Of a DNA stretch of 64,000 nt, positions 8,457 through 14,934 are shown in pieces. The DNA comes from Streptomyces mirabilis (GTDB lineage: Bacteria; Actinomycetota; Actinomycetes; Streptomycetales; Streptomycetaceae), in NCBI RefSeq assembly GCF_018310535.1, contig NZ_CP074102.1:2542001-2606000 (forward strand), given 5' to 3'. A program made the translations under genes and the position numbers. Position 1 is the stretch's first letter. Every line of letters starts with the position of its first letter. Below the pieces are notes generated by a model, which saw only the letters and a program-made list of their open reading frames with translations, did not search any database and was not told the origin of the DNA.

Positions 8457-8469
8457 CTACTCGTCTAGT
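8457..8469. promoter_or_regulatory. Candidate KorSA-type operator 1
   Basis: CTACTCGTCTAGT lies between the spdD-like start and the 3' end of the next upstream gene, just ahead of the spdD Shine-Dalgarno. It shares ACTCGTCTA with the sites near 11337, 11414 and 12281. The GntR repressor of this element may bind here. Confidence 0.55.
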
Positions 8470-8659
8470 CATGTGAGCCGTTGACAATGCCCACGCCGGA
8501 ACGCGTGCCGGAGTCGATGGCGGGAGCCATGAAGGTGTGCGAGAGCAGGAAGCCGAACAGTGCGATCACGACGACGATCCAGGTACGGACGCCGAGGAAC
8601 TTGACCGCTCCCCAAGCGATGAAGCCGAGGACGACGACGAGCGGGAGGCTGACGGTCAC
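8465..8659 (-). CDS. Small membrane protein of the spd cluster
   Basis: 64 residues. It starts MTVSLPLVVVLGFIAWGAVKF and has two hydrophobic segments (about 4-22 and 28-45) and a short hydrophilic tail. Such small membrane proteins recur beside spdD and DUF2637 genes in AICEs, where they are assigned to intramycelial plasmid spread. The start is ATG 8659. Its 3' end overlaps the operator-like sequence at 8457-8469. It is co-directional with the rest of the transfer operon. Confidence 0.75.
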   Translation of the reverse strand: MTVSLPLVVVLGFIAWGAVKFLGVRTWIVVVIALFGFLLSHTFMAPAIDSGTRSGVGIVNGSHD

Positions 8660-8674
8660 GTGGTGCAGGTCCTT

Positions 8675-8866
8675 TCAGCGGACGGGGCAGCGGTGGGTAC
8701 GGGCGGCGAGTTCGGCGGCGGCGCGGCTGTCGTAGTCGGCGGAGAAGCCGCAGCGCGGGGCGGTGCAGGCGGCGGTGTGCTTCTCACGGCCCCGGTTGTC
8801 GTAGGACGTGCCGACCTGGACGGGGCCGATGCGGGTGACGTCACGGAAGCGCCGGTCAGGGGACAT
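8675..8866 (-). CDS. Mobile element transfer protein, small cysteine-containing
   Basis: 63 residues: MSPDRRFRDVTRIGPVQVGT, then CTAPRCGFSADYDSRAAAELAARTHRC. The fixed IGPVQVGT and CTAPxCG...AxxHRC pattern is that of the short 'mobile element transfer' proteins in Streptomyces AICE spd clusters. The three cysteines and a histidine could form a small zinc knuckle. It starts at ATG 8866, with AAGGAGTCCC upstream. It lies between the DUF2637 gene (12 nt) and the small membrane protein (15 nt), clearly in one operon. Confidence 0.82.
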   Translation of the reverse strand: MSPDRRFRDVTRIGPVQVGTSYDNRGREKHTAACTAPRCGFSADYDSRAAAELAARTHRCPVR

Positions 8867-8878
8867 GTGGGACTCCTT

Positions 8879-9499
8879 TCAGAGGTGGGCGGCGATGGCT
8901 TCGGCCATGGGGGCGGGGACGCCGAGCCGGGCACGGAGGGTCGGGGTGTCGATGGCCGTTCCGGTACGGGTGCGGTGCTCGGCGGCGACCTTGCGGGCGT
9001 GTTCGACCAGGGCGGCCGGGACGGCTACGGCAGGCGGAGCCGGGGTCGGCCCGGGAGCCGGTTGTGCAGGGAGCTCCGGGGCGGGATCGGGCGCGTCCCC
9101 CTGGTCGTCCTGCTCCTCGGTGTCCTCGTGTGGGGCTGGGGCCGAGTGGGCGAGGAGTGTTCCACCGAGGAAGGCGACCGCGGGCCAGCCCGCGACGAGG
9201 ATGCGCAGCCATGCCGGCACCTGGTCCAGGTCGAGGAGTCCGGCGGTGGCAACGTTCGCCCCGAGGGACGCGGTGAGCGCGATGACGAACCAGCACCACC
9301 CAGCCGCTTTCGCGTCGCCGGTCCGCAGTCGGCGCCAGGCGGCGACGAGCAGCAGGTCGACGGAGATGGGATACGCCCATGCCTTCCATCCGTCCTGACC
9401 GGCCGCCGAGGCGACGTCATGGAGGTGGGCGAAGGACAGTGCTGCGGCGATGAGCGCTTGGACGAGTACCGCGTCGATACGGGCCAGTTGGGCGCGCAT
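8879..9499 (-). CDS. spdB-like: DUF2637 / SpdB-type plasmid transfer membrane protein
   Basis: 206 residues. Four hydrophobic segments lie in the first 120 residues (AVLVQALIAAALSFAHLHDVA, PISVDLLLVAAW, WFVIALTASLGANVATAGLL, WPAVAFLGGTLLAH), the DUF2637 layout. A proline/acid-rich linker follows (residues 125-160), then a C-terminal segment (LVEHARKVAAEHRTRTGT...LRARLGVPAPMAEAIAAHL) that looks like a small HTH domain. I chose ATG 9499 because GGAAGGAG sits 7 nt upstream. DUF2637 proteins (SpdB) are septal-channel candidates for spreading the element within the mycelium. Confidence 0.85.
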   Translation of the reverse strand: MRAQLARIDAVLVQALIAAALSFAHLHDVASAAGQDGWKAWAYPISVDLLLVAAWRRLRTGDAKAAGWCWFVIALTASLGANVATAGLLDLDQVPAWLRILVAGWPAVAFLGGTLLAHSAPAPHEDTEEQDDQGDAPDPAPELPAQPAPGPTPAPPAVAVPAALVEHARKVAAEHRTRTGTAIDTPTLRARLGVPAPMAEAIAAHL

Positions 9500-9587
9500 G
9501 CTGCGGCTCCTTCCGGATTCAGGCATGGGAGAGGTAGGGAGTTGGCGCGAGGCGGTCACGCCGACCGGGGTGGGGAGGGGGCGAGTG

Positions 9588-10967
9588 TCAGTCGGTGACG
9601 GGGCGCGGCTGGAGTACCGGGGCCGTCGCCGTCTCGACGGGTCGTACGGGCACGTCGGGCCGGAAGCGCTTGAGTGCGGGCAGGTCGGGCACCAGGTGGG
9701 CCGACTCGCGGCAGATCTCGGCGGCGTCGCCGAGGGAGAGGTACGGGGTGCGGATGCGGGACCAGCCGCCGGAGGTGTCACCGGCCACGGCCAGGCCGGG
9801 CCGTTCGGCGGCGATGGCGCACGCGGCGGAGACGGCCTCGGGGGCGATGTCGCCGAGTGCCATCTTGGCAGAGGCTTCGTCGTTGACGCGGTGGCAGACA
9901 CGGCCGGTCAACTGGGCCCGAAGCATGGTCGCACCCTTGCCCAGTTCGGCGCCGAATCTCTGCCCGCAGACCTCCAGATAGATACCGGCGGCGCGGCCGA
10001 GCTGGGCGAGACGGATGAGCTGGGTGACCATTTCGTCGCGCCGGTCCTCGTCCTTGCGGGTGGCGACGAGGAAGAGTTCGGCCACTTCGTCGACGAACAG
10101 GACGATGGGGACGGGGCGTTCGTGCTCGGGCAGTCCCCAGATGTCGGAGGTGATCTCCTCGTCGGGGGCGTCCGGCGCGATCCCCTGCCGGGCCTTGATC
10201 AGGTCGTATCGGTCCTCCATTTCCTTGACGAGTACCGGCAGCAGCTCGGCGGCTTGCTCGGGGTCGGTGGCCAGTGCCGAGAGCCGGGCGGCGAACGGCG
10301 CCAGCTCCACACCGCGCTTGCAGTCGATGCCGACCAGGGCGACGGGTTGCGGGGCGATTCCGGCGACGAGATGCCGCAGGTACATGGACTTGCCCGACAG
10401 CGTTGCCCCGAGGGTCAGTTGATGAGGCACGGTCCGGTAGTCCCGTACGAAGGGAGTCGCGTCCTCCCGCAGCGCCACAGGCACCTTGAGGAACCCGCCA
10501 TCGACCTTGCGCGGCATCCGTACCCGCCGCAGCACGTCGAAGCCGACGAGCCGCAGTTCGACCACACCGGGCTTGACGGTCGTGACGTACACGGCGTGAA
10601 CGCCCCAGGCGTGCCGCAGCCGTTCGGCCGAGGCGGCGACGTCGGCGGGTTCCTGCCCGGGGGCGAGCCGCAGTCGAAGCCGTAACCCGGTCGAAGTGGG
10701 CCGGATGATGCCCCGATGCGGCGGTACGGGGCGTATCTCCCGTCGGGTGGTGGCTTTGACCGCCAGGACCCGCAGCCGGGAGGGAGCCACGGTCAGGCCG
10801 CAGGCCTCCATGACGGAGCTGTAGGAGCTGAGCAGCCGGGCCGTGGATATCGGGAGGCCGACCGTGGACCAGTAGACGCCGGGGTGCTTGGCCCGGGTGT
10901 AGGCAGCCCCGCCGCCGAGCGCGGCGACAGGACCACCCACCTCCAGAAGCGTTGCCAGATCGGTCAT
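9588..10967 (-). CDS. traSA-like: FtsK/SpoIIIE-like DNA translocase, conjugative transfer protein TraSA-like
   Basis: 459 residues. This is the single large transfer protein of AICEs, a hexameric ring ATPase that pumps double-stranded DNA through the hyphal tip. The N-terminal region has weak hydrophobic character (GGPVAALGGGAAYTRA) and may contact membrane. The Walker A motif is LTLGATLSGKSMYLRHLV near residue 190 (GxxxSGKS form) and the Walker B motif is VPIVLFVDEVAEL near residue 290. ICGQRFGAELGKG and VCHRVNDEASAKMALGD fit the FtsK fold. The ATG overlaps the stop of the upstream small regulator (TGATG). It is expected to be repressed by the GntR protein acting at 11337-11451. Confidence 0.94.
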   Translation of the reverse strand: MTDLATLLEVGGPVAALGGGAAYTRAKHPGVYWSTVGLPISTARLLSSYSSVMEACGLTVAPSRLRVLAVKATTRREIRPVPPHRGIIRPTSTGLRLRLRLAPGQEPADVAASAERLRHAWGVHAVYVTTVKPGVVELRLVGFDVLRRVRMPRKVDGGFLKVPVALREDATPFVRDYRTVPHQLTLGATLSGKSMYLRHLVAGIAPQPVALVGIDCKRGVELAPFAARLSALATDPEQAAELLPVLVKEMEDRYDLIKARQGIAPDAPDEEITSDIWGLPEHERPVPIVLFVDEVAELFLVATRKDEDRRDEMVTQLIRLAQLGRAAGIYLEVCGQRFGAELGKGATMLRAQLTGRVCHRVNDEASAKMALGDIAPEAVSAACAIAAERPGLAVAGDTSGGWSRIRTPYLSLGDAAEICRESAHLVPDLPALKRFRPDVPVRPVETATAPVLQPRPVTD

Positions 10968-11323
10968 CAGGCCGTGGCCCCCATGGCCGCCGGGAACGCG
11001 GCCGGAGTGACGGCGGCGGAGCGGTAGGCGATGCCGTGCCGCTGCTGCCCGTTGAACACGCTCTCCCAGGGCCGGGCCACGAGCCCCGGCAGCGAGACCG
11101 GAGCGCCGAGCGCGAGCCCCTCGGACACCCCGCTCTCCGGAACCGTCACCTTGATCAGGGACGACTCCCCTTCCTCGATGTAGACGACGCCGATCGTCAT
11201 CAGGGCCTCACCGCTGTTGATGTCCTTGGCGATCTCGCCGGTCTGACGGTCGCGGACCTTGGGCTCGGGCGCCTCGGTCAGCAGGATCGTCGCGGCCGAG
11301 GTCTCCACACGGATGGTGCGCAA
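10967..11323 (-). CDS. SCO3933-type small regulatory protein, possible Pra equivalent
   Basis: 118 residues with a compact beta-rich start (MRTIRVETSAATILLTEAPEPKVRD, then TGEIAKDINSGEALMTIGVVYI). Proteins of this type, often named SCO3933 family, precede tra in many AICEs. Its position directly behind the operators and before tra is where pSAM2 carries its KorSA-repressed activator pra. Whether this is a Pra homologue cannot be judged by reading alone. It has no obvious DNA-binding helix. ATG 11323 is followed closely by tra with a 1-nt overlap. Two candidate operators lie 14-130 bp upstream. Confidence 0.75.
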   Translation of the reverse strand: MRTIRVETSAATILLTEAPEPKVRDRQTGEIAKDINSGEALMTIGVVYIEEGESSLIKVTVPESGVSEGLALGAPVSLPGLVARPWESVFNGQQRHGIAYRSAAVTPAAFPAAMGATA

Positions 11324-11336
11324 GAGTTCTTCCCAT

Positions 11337-11353
11337 CTACTCGTCTATACAAG
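11337..11353. promoter_or_regulatory. Candidate KorSA-type operator 2
   Basis: CTACTCGTCTATACAAG, immediately upstream of the pre-tra regulator gene. It shares ACTCGTCTATAC with the palindromic site at 11414 and is well placed to repress the tra operon. Confidence 0.65.
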
Positions 11354-11413
11354 ATGCAGCCTTAGAACCCGATCTCTCCGGGAACATGGACCACCCCGCC
11401 ACACAACTTGCCC

Positions 11414-11451
11414 ACTCGTCTATACGAGTATGCCTGTTGGGGTGTACGAGT
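11414..11451. promoter_or_regulatory. Candidate KorSA-type operator 3, most symmetric copy plus half site
   Basis: ACTCGTCTATACGAGT at 11414-11429 is a near-perfect palindrome. A further half site, GTGTACGAGT, follows at 11442-11451. The sequence lies between the tra operon and the 3' end of the repressor gene. It best defines the consensus CTCGTNTANACGAG. Confidence 0.68.
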
Positions 11452-11479
11452 CCGAAGAAGTGGCCTCGCGCACCGCCGA

Positions 11480-12265
11480 TCAGGTCGCCGGGAGCTGGTA
11501 GGAGAGGACGTACGCGTCCGCTGCCATGACCGTGTCACAGACCTCGACGGCCCGCCCCTCCGTGTCGTACGCGGTGCGGATCAGGTGGATCACCGGCACA
11601 CCGGCAGCCAGCCGGAGTGTCTTGACCTCAGACGGCGCGGGCATCCGGGCGCGGATCTCCTCCTCGAAATGGTCGAGGTGGTGTCCCAGCTCCTCAAGAC
11701 GGGCGTAGATGCCGCCGGGTCCGGGATTGGGTTCGGCGATCTGAGTGCCGCGCGCGATGTCGAGGGGGAGGTACGAGGTGGCGAACTCGACCGGTCGGCC
11801 GTCGAGTAGGTACCGGCGCCGGCGGGCGAGCACGCGCCGTACGGACCCGAGCCGGGTGGAGATGTCCTGACTGGCCTTCTCCTCCTTGACCTCAAGACTG
11901 TCGACCTGGGGGTGACTGCCCGCGGCGTCCGCCTCGACGATGAAGGCGGACTTCCCTTGTTCGCGGTGGCGCCGGGCGAACAGGTCGGAGGCCAGCCGAC
12001 GGACGGGCGGACGCGGCCGGACGAAGACGCCCTTCCCGTGTTCGGCGGCGACCAGGCCCTCGCCCTGGAGGATGGAGAAGGAGTTGCGGACGGTCATCCG
12101 GGATACGCCATAGTGCTCGACGAGCTCGGCTTCCGAGGGAAGCTTTTCGCCCTCCTTGAATCGCCCACGGTCGATGGCCTCGCGCAGCTGGTCAGCGATC
12201 TGCCGGAACACCGCACGATCGCTCGTGGGGTCCAGATCGCCGAGCAGGGACGGAAGTGAGGTCAC
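11480..12265 (-). CDS. korSA-like: GntR-family repressor, KorSA-like
   Basis: 261 residues. The N-terminal winged helix-turn-helix is GntR type (RAVFRQIADQLREAIDRGRF, LPSEAELVEHYGVSRMTVRN, GKGVFVRP). The C-terminal domain is UTRA/HutC-like (about 95-255; LLDGRPVEFATSYLPLDIA, AVEVCDTVMAADAYVL). This is the KorSA arrangement: in pSAM2 this repressor keeps the element integrated by silencing its activator and itself. GTG 12265 has AAAGGAG upstream. A candidate operator at 12281-12302 lies just upstream, consistent with autoregulation and control of the divergent Nudix gene. Confidence 0.92.
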   Translation of the reverse strand: MTSLPSLLGDLDPTSDRAVFRQIADQLREAIDRGRFKEGEKLPSEAELVEHYGVSRMTVRNSFSILQGEGLVAAEHGKGVFVRPRPPVRRLASDLFARRHREQGKSAFIVEADAAGSHPQVDSLEVKEEKASQDISTRLGSVRRVLARRRRYLLDGRPVEFATSYLPLDIARGTQIAEPNPGPGGIYARLEELGHHLDHFEEEIRARMPAPSEVKTLRLAAGVPVIHLIRTAYDTEGRAVEVCDTVMAADAYVLSYQLPAT

Positions 12266-12280
12266 GAGTACTCCTTTAGG

Positions 12281-12302
12281 TATCTAGACGAGTGGGCGAG
12301 TG
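12281..12302. promoter_or_regulatory. Candidate KorSA-type operator 4, in the divergent korSA/pif promoter
   Basis: TATCTAGACGAGTGGGCGAGTG carries the half site TAGACGAGT and a second GCGAGTG, 16 bp upstream of the repressor start and 47 bp upstream of the Nudix gene. It is placed to control both divergent genes. Confidence 0.6.
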
Positions 12303-12348
12303 TTGTTGCTACGGTGGAGAGCCTAGCGATCTGAGAGGGCCGAGGAAC

Positions 12349-12780
12349 GTGAGCACTGACCGTCCGCACTCCGTGAGCGTTGCCGGAGTCATCGTCGACG
12401 ACCAGGGCCGGGCCCTCTTGATCCAGCGGCGCGACAACGGCCAGTGGGAACCTCCGGGCGGCGTTGTCGAGCGGGAGGAAACCCTCCCCGAGGCACTCCA
12501 GCGCGAAGTCCTGGAAGAAACCGGCATCAAGATCGCGCTTCCCGCGGCCCTCACCGGCGTCTACAAGAACATGACGGGCCTGATCGTCTCTCTGGTCTTC
12601 CGCTGTGAAGCCGCTGACGGCTCGCCCACCACCGGGGACGAGACCCGCGCACTGCGTTGGGTCACCCGCGAAGAAGTCACCGACCTCGCCGACGAGGCAT
12701 ACGCGATCCGCGTCCTGGACGCGCTCGACGCGGCATCCCCGCCGGCCATCCGCGCCCACGACGGCGTGAAACTCGTCTAG
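12349..12780 (+). CDS. pif-like: Nudix-domain protein, candidate Pif (transfer immunity factor)
   Basis: 143 residues with a full Nudix box: GGVVEREETLPEALQREV followed by LEETGI, fitting Gx5Ex7REUxEExGU with all metal-binding glutamates. GTG 12349 (MSTDRPHSVSVAGVIVDD) is preferred over upstream codons because the Nudix fold starts directly after it and GAGG precedes it. In pSAM2 the Nudix protein Pif, encoded next to korSA, prevents redundant transfer between cells that already carry the element. Position and domain match here. The substrate of such Nudix proteins is not known to me. A housekeeping nucleotide hydrolase is the alternative. Confidence 0.82.
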   Translation: MSTDRPHSVSVAGVIVDDQGRALLIQRRDNGQWEPPGGVVEREETLPEALQREVLEETGIKIALPAALTGVYKNMTGLIVSLVFRCEAADGSPTTGDETRALRWVTREEVTDLADEAYAIRVLDALDAASPPAIRAHDGVKLV

Positions 12781-12826
12781 CCAGAACCCGCTGCACATGG
12801 CGGCCTACCAGCACGAAGGAACTTGT

Positions 12827-13255
12827 ATGCACGAGTATACGAGCACTGCGCGGGTCTGGGGCCTCACTTGCCCAGGTTTCCCAGAAGAGGTCAGCAGGGC
12901 CCGCCGCTGGACGCGGGACATCCTGAGCGGCTCGCCGTTGGCCGAGGACGCCGAGTTGATCGTGAGCGAGCTGAGCGCGAACGCGATCCTCCACACCGCC
13001 AGCGGACAGCAGTCGGGCAGCTTCCATCTGGCTCTCGCGGTTTCTTCCCAAGTGGTTGCTCTGTCGGTCACAGACGACGGCGGCACCGGAACGGCTCCGA
13101 AGGCCGAGCACGCCGACCAGGACGCCACACACGGGCGGGGCCTGGGCATGGTCAGCTTGATTGCCCACCGGGTCGTGATCCACGACAGCCAGGCCGGCCA
13201 CACGGTCACCGCGGAACTCTTCACGAGCGCCCAGCCGGGAGGTCACCGGTGCTGA
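12827..13255 (+). CDS. ATP-binding protein, RsbW-like (HATPase) anti-sigma type
   Basis: 142 residues. It has a GHKL ATPase fold without a kinase histidine: ELIVSELSANAILHTAS (N box), SVTDDGGTGT (G1-like) and HGRGLGMVSLIAHRV (G2). Such short RsbW-like proteins are very common in Streptomyces and recur downstream of the Nudix gene in AICEs. ATG 12827 follows GAAGGA and its first codons overlap a candidate operator. The next gene overlaps its stop by 7 nt. Binding of an anti-anti-sigma factor is possible but no partner is seen. Confidence 0.83.
   Translation: MHEYTSTARVWGLTCPGFPEEVSRARRWTRDILSGSPLAEDAELIVSELSANAILHTASGQQSGSFHLALAVSSQVVALSVTDDGGTGTAPKAEHADQDATHGRGLGMVSLIAHRVVIHDSQAGHTVTAELFTSAQPGGHRC
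12829..12846. promoter_or_regulatory. Candidate KorSA-type operator 5, overlapping the start of the ATPase gene
   Basis: GCACGAGTATACGAGCAC contains two ACGAG-type half sites around TATA. It lies inside codons 1-7 of the gene, so binding there would act as a roadblock rather than at the promoter. Its symmetry differs slightly from the other sites. Confidence 0.4.
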
Positions 13256-13602
13256 CGTCGACCACGCCCGAGGACTTAGCCGAAGCGGGGCCGGGACAGG
13301 GTGGCGCATACCGCTGCTGGGCCGTGGCGTACCCGCTGCACGAGACCAGCTCGATCCTCCTGGGATCGCACGACGCGACGAGTCCCCGCCTGGCCCTGCG
13401 GTGGCTTCGAGAACGCACGAGGAACGTCACAGACCAGCTCGACATGGCCTACGCCCAGCCGGGCCGCTGCTGGCTAAAGGACGAGCGCGAGCACGAACGA
13501 GCCCTTACCTACCTGATCACGGGCACGGCCTACCAACTCACCCTGCACGACGAGAACACGCGCTACGTCCTCGTGACCTACCCGCCCGGAGTGACCTCGT
13601 GA
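13249..13602 (+). CDS. Hypothetical protein of the AICE accessory operon
   Basis: 117 residues beginning VLTSTTPEDLAEAG. I recognise no known domain. The chain appears mixed alpha/beta (CWAVAYPLHETSSILLGSHDAT, ALTYLITGTAYQLTLHDENT). GTG 13249 overlaps the upstream ATPase stop by 7 nt, and its own stop overlaps the next start (GTGA), so it is coupled into a three-gene unit. There is no signal peptide or membrane segment. Confidence 0.72.
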   Translation: MLTSTTPEDLAEAGPGQGGAYRCWAVAYPLHETSSILLGSHDATSPRLALRWLRERTRNVTDQLDMAYAQPGRCWLKDEREHERALTYLITGTAYQLTLHDENTRYVLVTYPPGVTS

Positions 13603-13976
13603 ACGGATACATCCGCGGCTTCTGGTGCGAATGCTGGACCGAAGACCTCACCAAGGCAGACAGTCCGGCCTTTCACAGCTCTTTCGACGCCCACTCGGCT
13701 GGCCAGGCGGACCGCTGGATAGCGATCGCACTGCGCACCATCACGCCAGCGCTGGACTCCTGGGCTTCCGACGAGGCCTGGGAGTGGCTGTACGAGGGCC
13801 GCATCGAGACGAGGAGAGCTCTCCTGTGCTCGGAGCCCTGCACAGTCACGATCAACCAGGGCGGCACACGCATCACTTGGACGGCTCGACCAGTGCTCTT
13901 CCTGCCTTTGGCACACCGACGAAGCATTGAACTTCCGTCCTGCGCATACAACTTCAAGCCCCACGCGACCGACTGA
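13599..13976 (+). CDS. Hypothetical protein of the AICE accessory operon
   Basis: 125 residues beginning VNGYIRGFWCECWTEDLTKA and rich in tryptophan. I find no domain match. It has a helical middle (QADRWIAIALRTITPALDSWAS) and a beta-rich C-terminus (CTVTINQGGTRITWTARPVLFLPL). GTG 13599 overlaps the previous stop. It ends the short operon, and a long structured non-coding stretch follows. Confidence 0.7.
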   Translation: MNGYIRGFWCECWTEDLTKADSPAFHSSFDAHSAGQADRWIAIALRTITPALDSWASDEAWEWLYEGRIETRRALLCSEPCTVTINQGGTRITWTARPVLFLPLAHRRSIELPSCAYNFKPHATD

Positions 13977-14448
13977 GTTACAACTTTCTCTACTGGTTCA
14001 AGGGCCCGCGCAAGCGCGGGCTGGCCCCTTGGGCTCGGCCCCTCTGCGCCTTCGGCGCCGGGGCCGGCCCATGGGGCCGCAGCAAGCAACGGCCCGAGCG
14101 TAGAGACCTGCATACACAGCAGTCCCGGTCATAGCTGCCTCCGGCGGGGGCGCTCAGGCTCCGAGATGGAGGGGGCGCCGTTCGCGGGTGCCGGCCGCGA
14201 GTGGCGTGCGTGGGGTGCTCCCATCCCGTCTGCCATCGACCCAGGCAGAGCCGAGCAGTCGCGGCCCAGGGCGTCAAGGTCGTTCGTACAGTGGCGCGCT
14301 CCACCTTGACGCCCTGAACCACGCCCGCTCCACGGTGTGTGGGCCGACGGCAGACGGGATGGGAGCTGGGGAGAGTGGTGGGTTGAGGTGGGTGGGTCAC
14401 GGTTGCCCAGCTCGCTACACTGCGGTCTCCGATGGGGAGGAAGACGCC
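13977..14448. other. Non-coding region with strong secondary structure
   Basis: No credible gene is seen in 470 bp. It starts with a perfect hairpin GCCCGCGC-AA-GCGCGGGC (14004-14021), then GC-rich interrupted repeats of GGCCCC/GGGGCC up to 14090. Terminator function for the preceding operon is likely. A transfer locus (clt) or single-strand origin is possible because AICEs place such elements in non-coding accessory DNA, but no defining motif is visible. Confidence 0.4.
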
Positions 14449-14634
14449 ATGCGGGCTGCCCTGGGTTGGATCACGTTCTTCGTCGGCCTCGGTCTCATGT
14501 ACATGTCCCGCCGAGCGGTATGGGACAAGGAGAACGGCGTCTGGAAGAACGGACGTAGTCCGGGCACCACCGATTGGCGTTGGGCAGTCCCAGGGATCAT
14601 CATCACGCTGACCGGAATGATCGTTCTTGGGTGA
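14449..14634 (+). CDS. Small two-helix membrane protein
   Basis: 61 residues: MRAALGWITFFVGLGLMYMS, a polar middle (VWDKENGVWKNGRSPGTTDW), then a second hydrophobic segment (AVPGIIITLTGMIVLG). ATG 14449 is preceded by GGGGAGGAAG. It stands alone between the structured region and a terminator, upstream of the STAND gene. I do not recognise a family. Confidence 0.6.
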   Translation: MRAALGWITFFVGLGLMYMSRRAVWDKENGVWKNGRSPGTTDWRWAVPGIIITLTGMIVLG

Positions 14635-14817
14635 CAGCCCTTGTCAAGACCGCGGGCACGGGCTGACACCAGCGGCTGACACCAACAAGCACGGACAGCA
14701 GCGGTCGAGGCCGGACGCCGGTGAACGATCGGGCGAGGCGCAGGGGCGGTTGGCCGACGTTGGCAGACCCCCGTGATCGACCTGATAAGGATGAGGCCAG
14801 GGTTGTAAAACCCCTGC

Positions 14818-14858
14818 CCGGAGGGACGCCGTCCTGTCGATGGACGGCGTCCCTCCGG
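14818..14858 (+). terminator. Strong hairpin upstream of the STAND gene
   Basis: CCGGAGGGACGCCGTCC (14818-14834) and GGACGGCGTCCCTCCGG (14842-14858) form a perfect 17-bp stem with a 7-nt loop. It separates the backbone genes from the lower-GC cargo gene. Confidence 0.75.
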
Positions 14859-14934
14859 CTTGACTCGGCCGTTGAGACTCCACCGCCCTCGGTAACCTTT
14901 CCGCCCCAGCACAGCCAAGCTAGCATCGTCTTTT

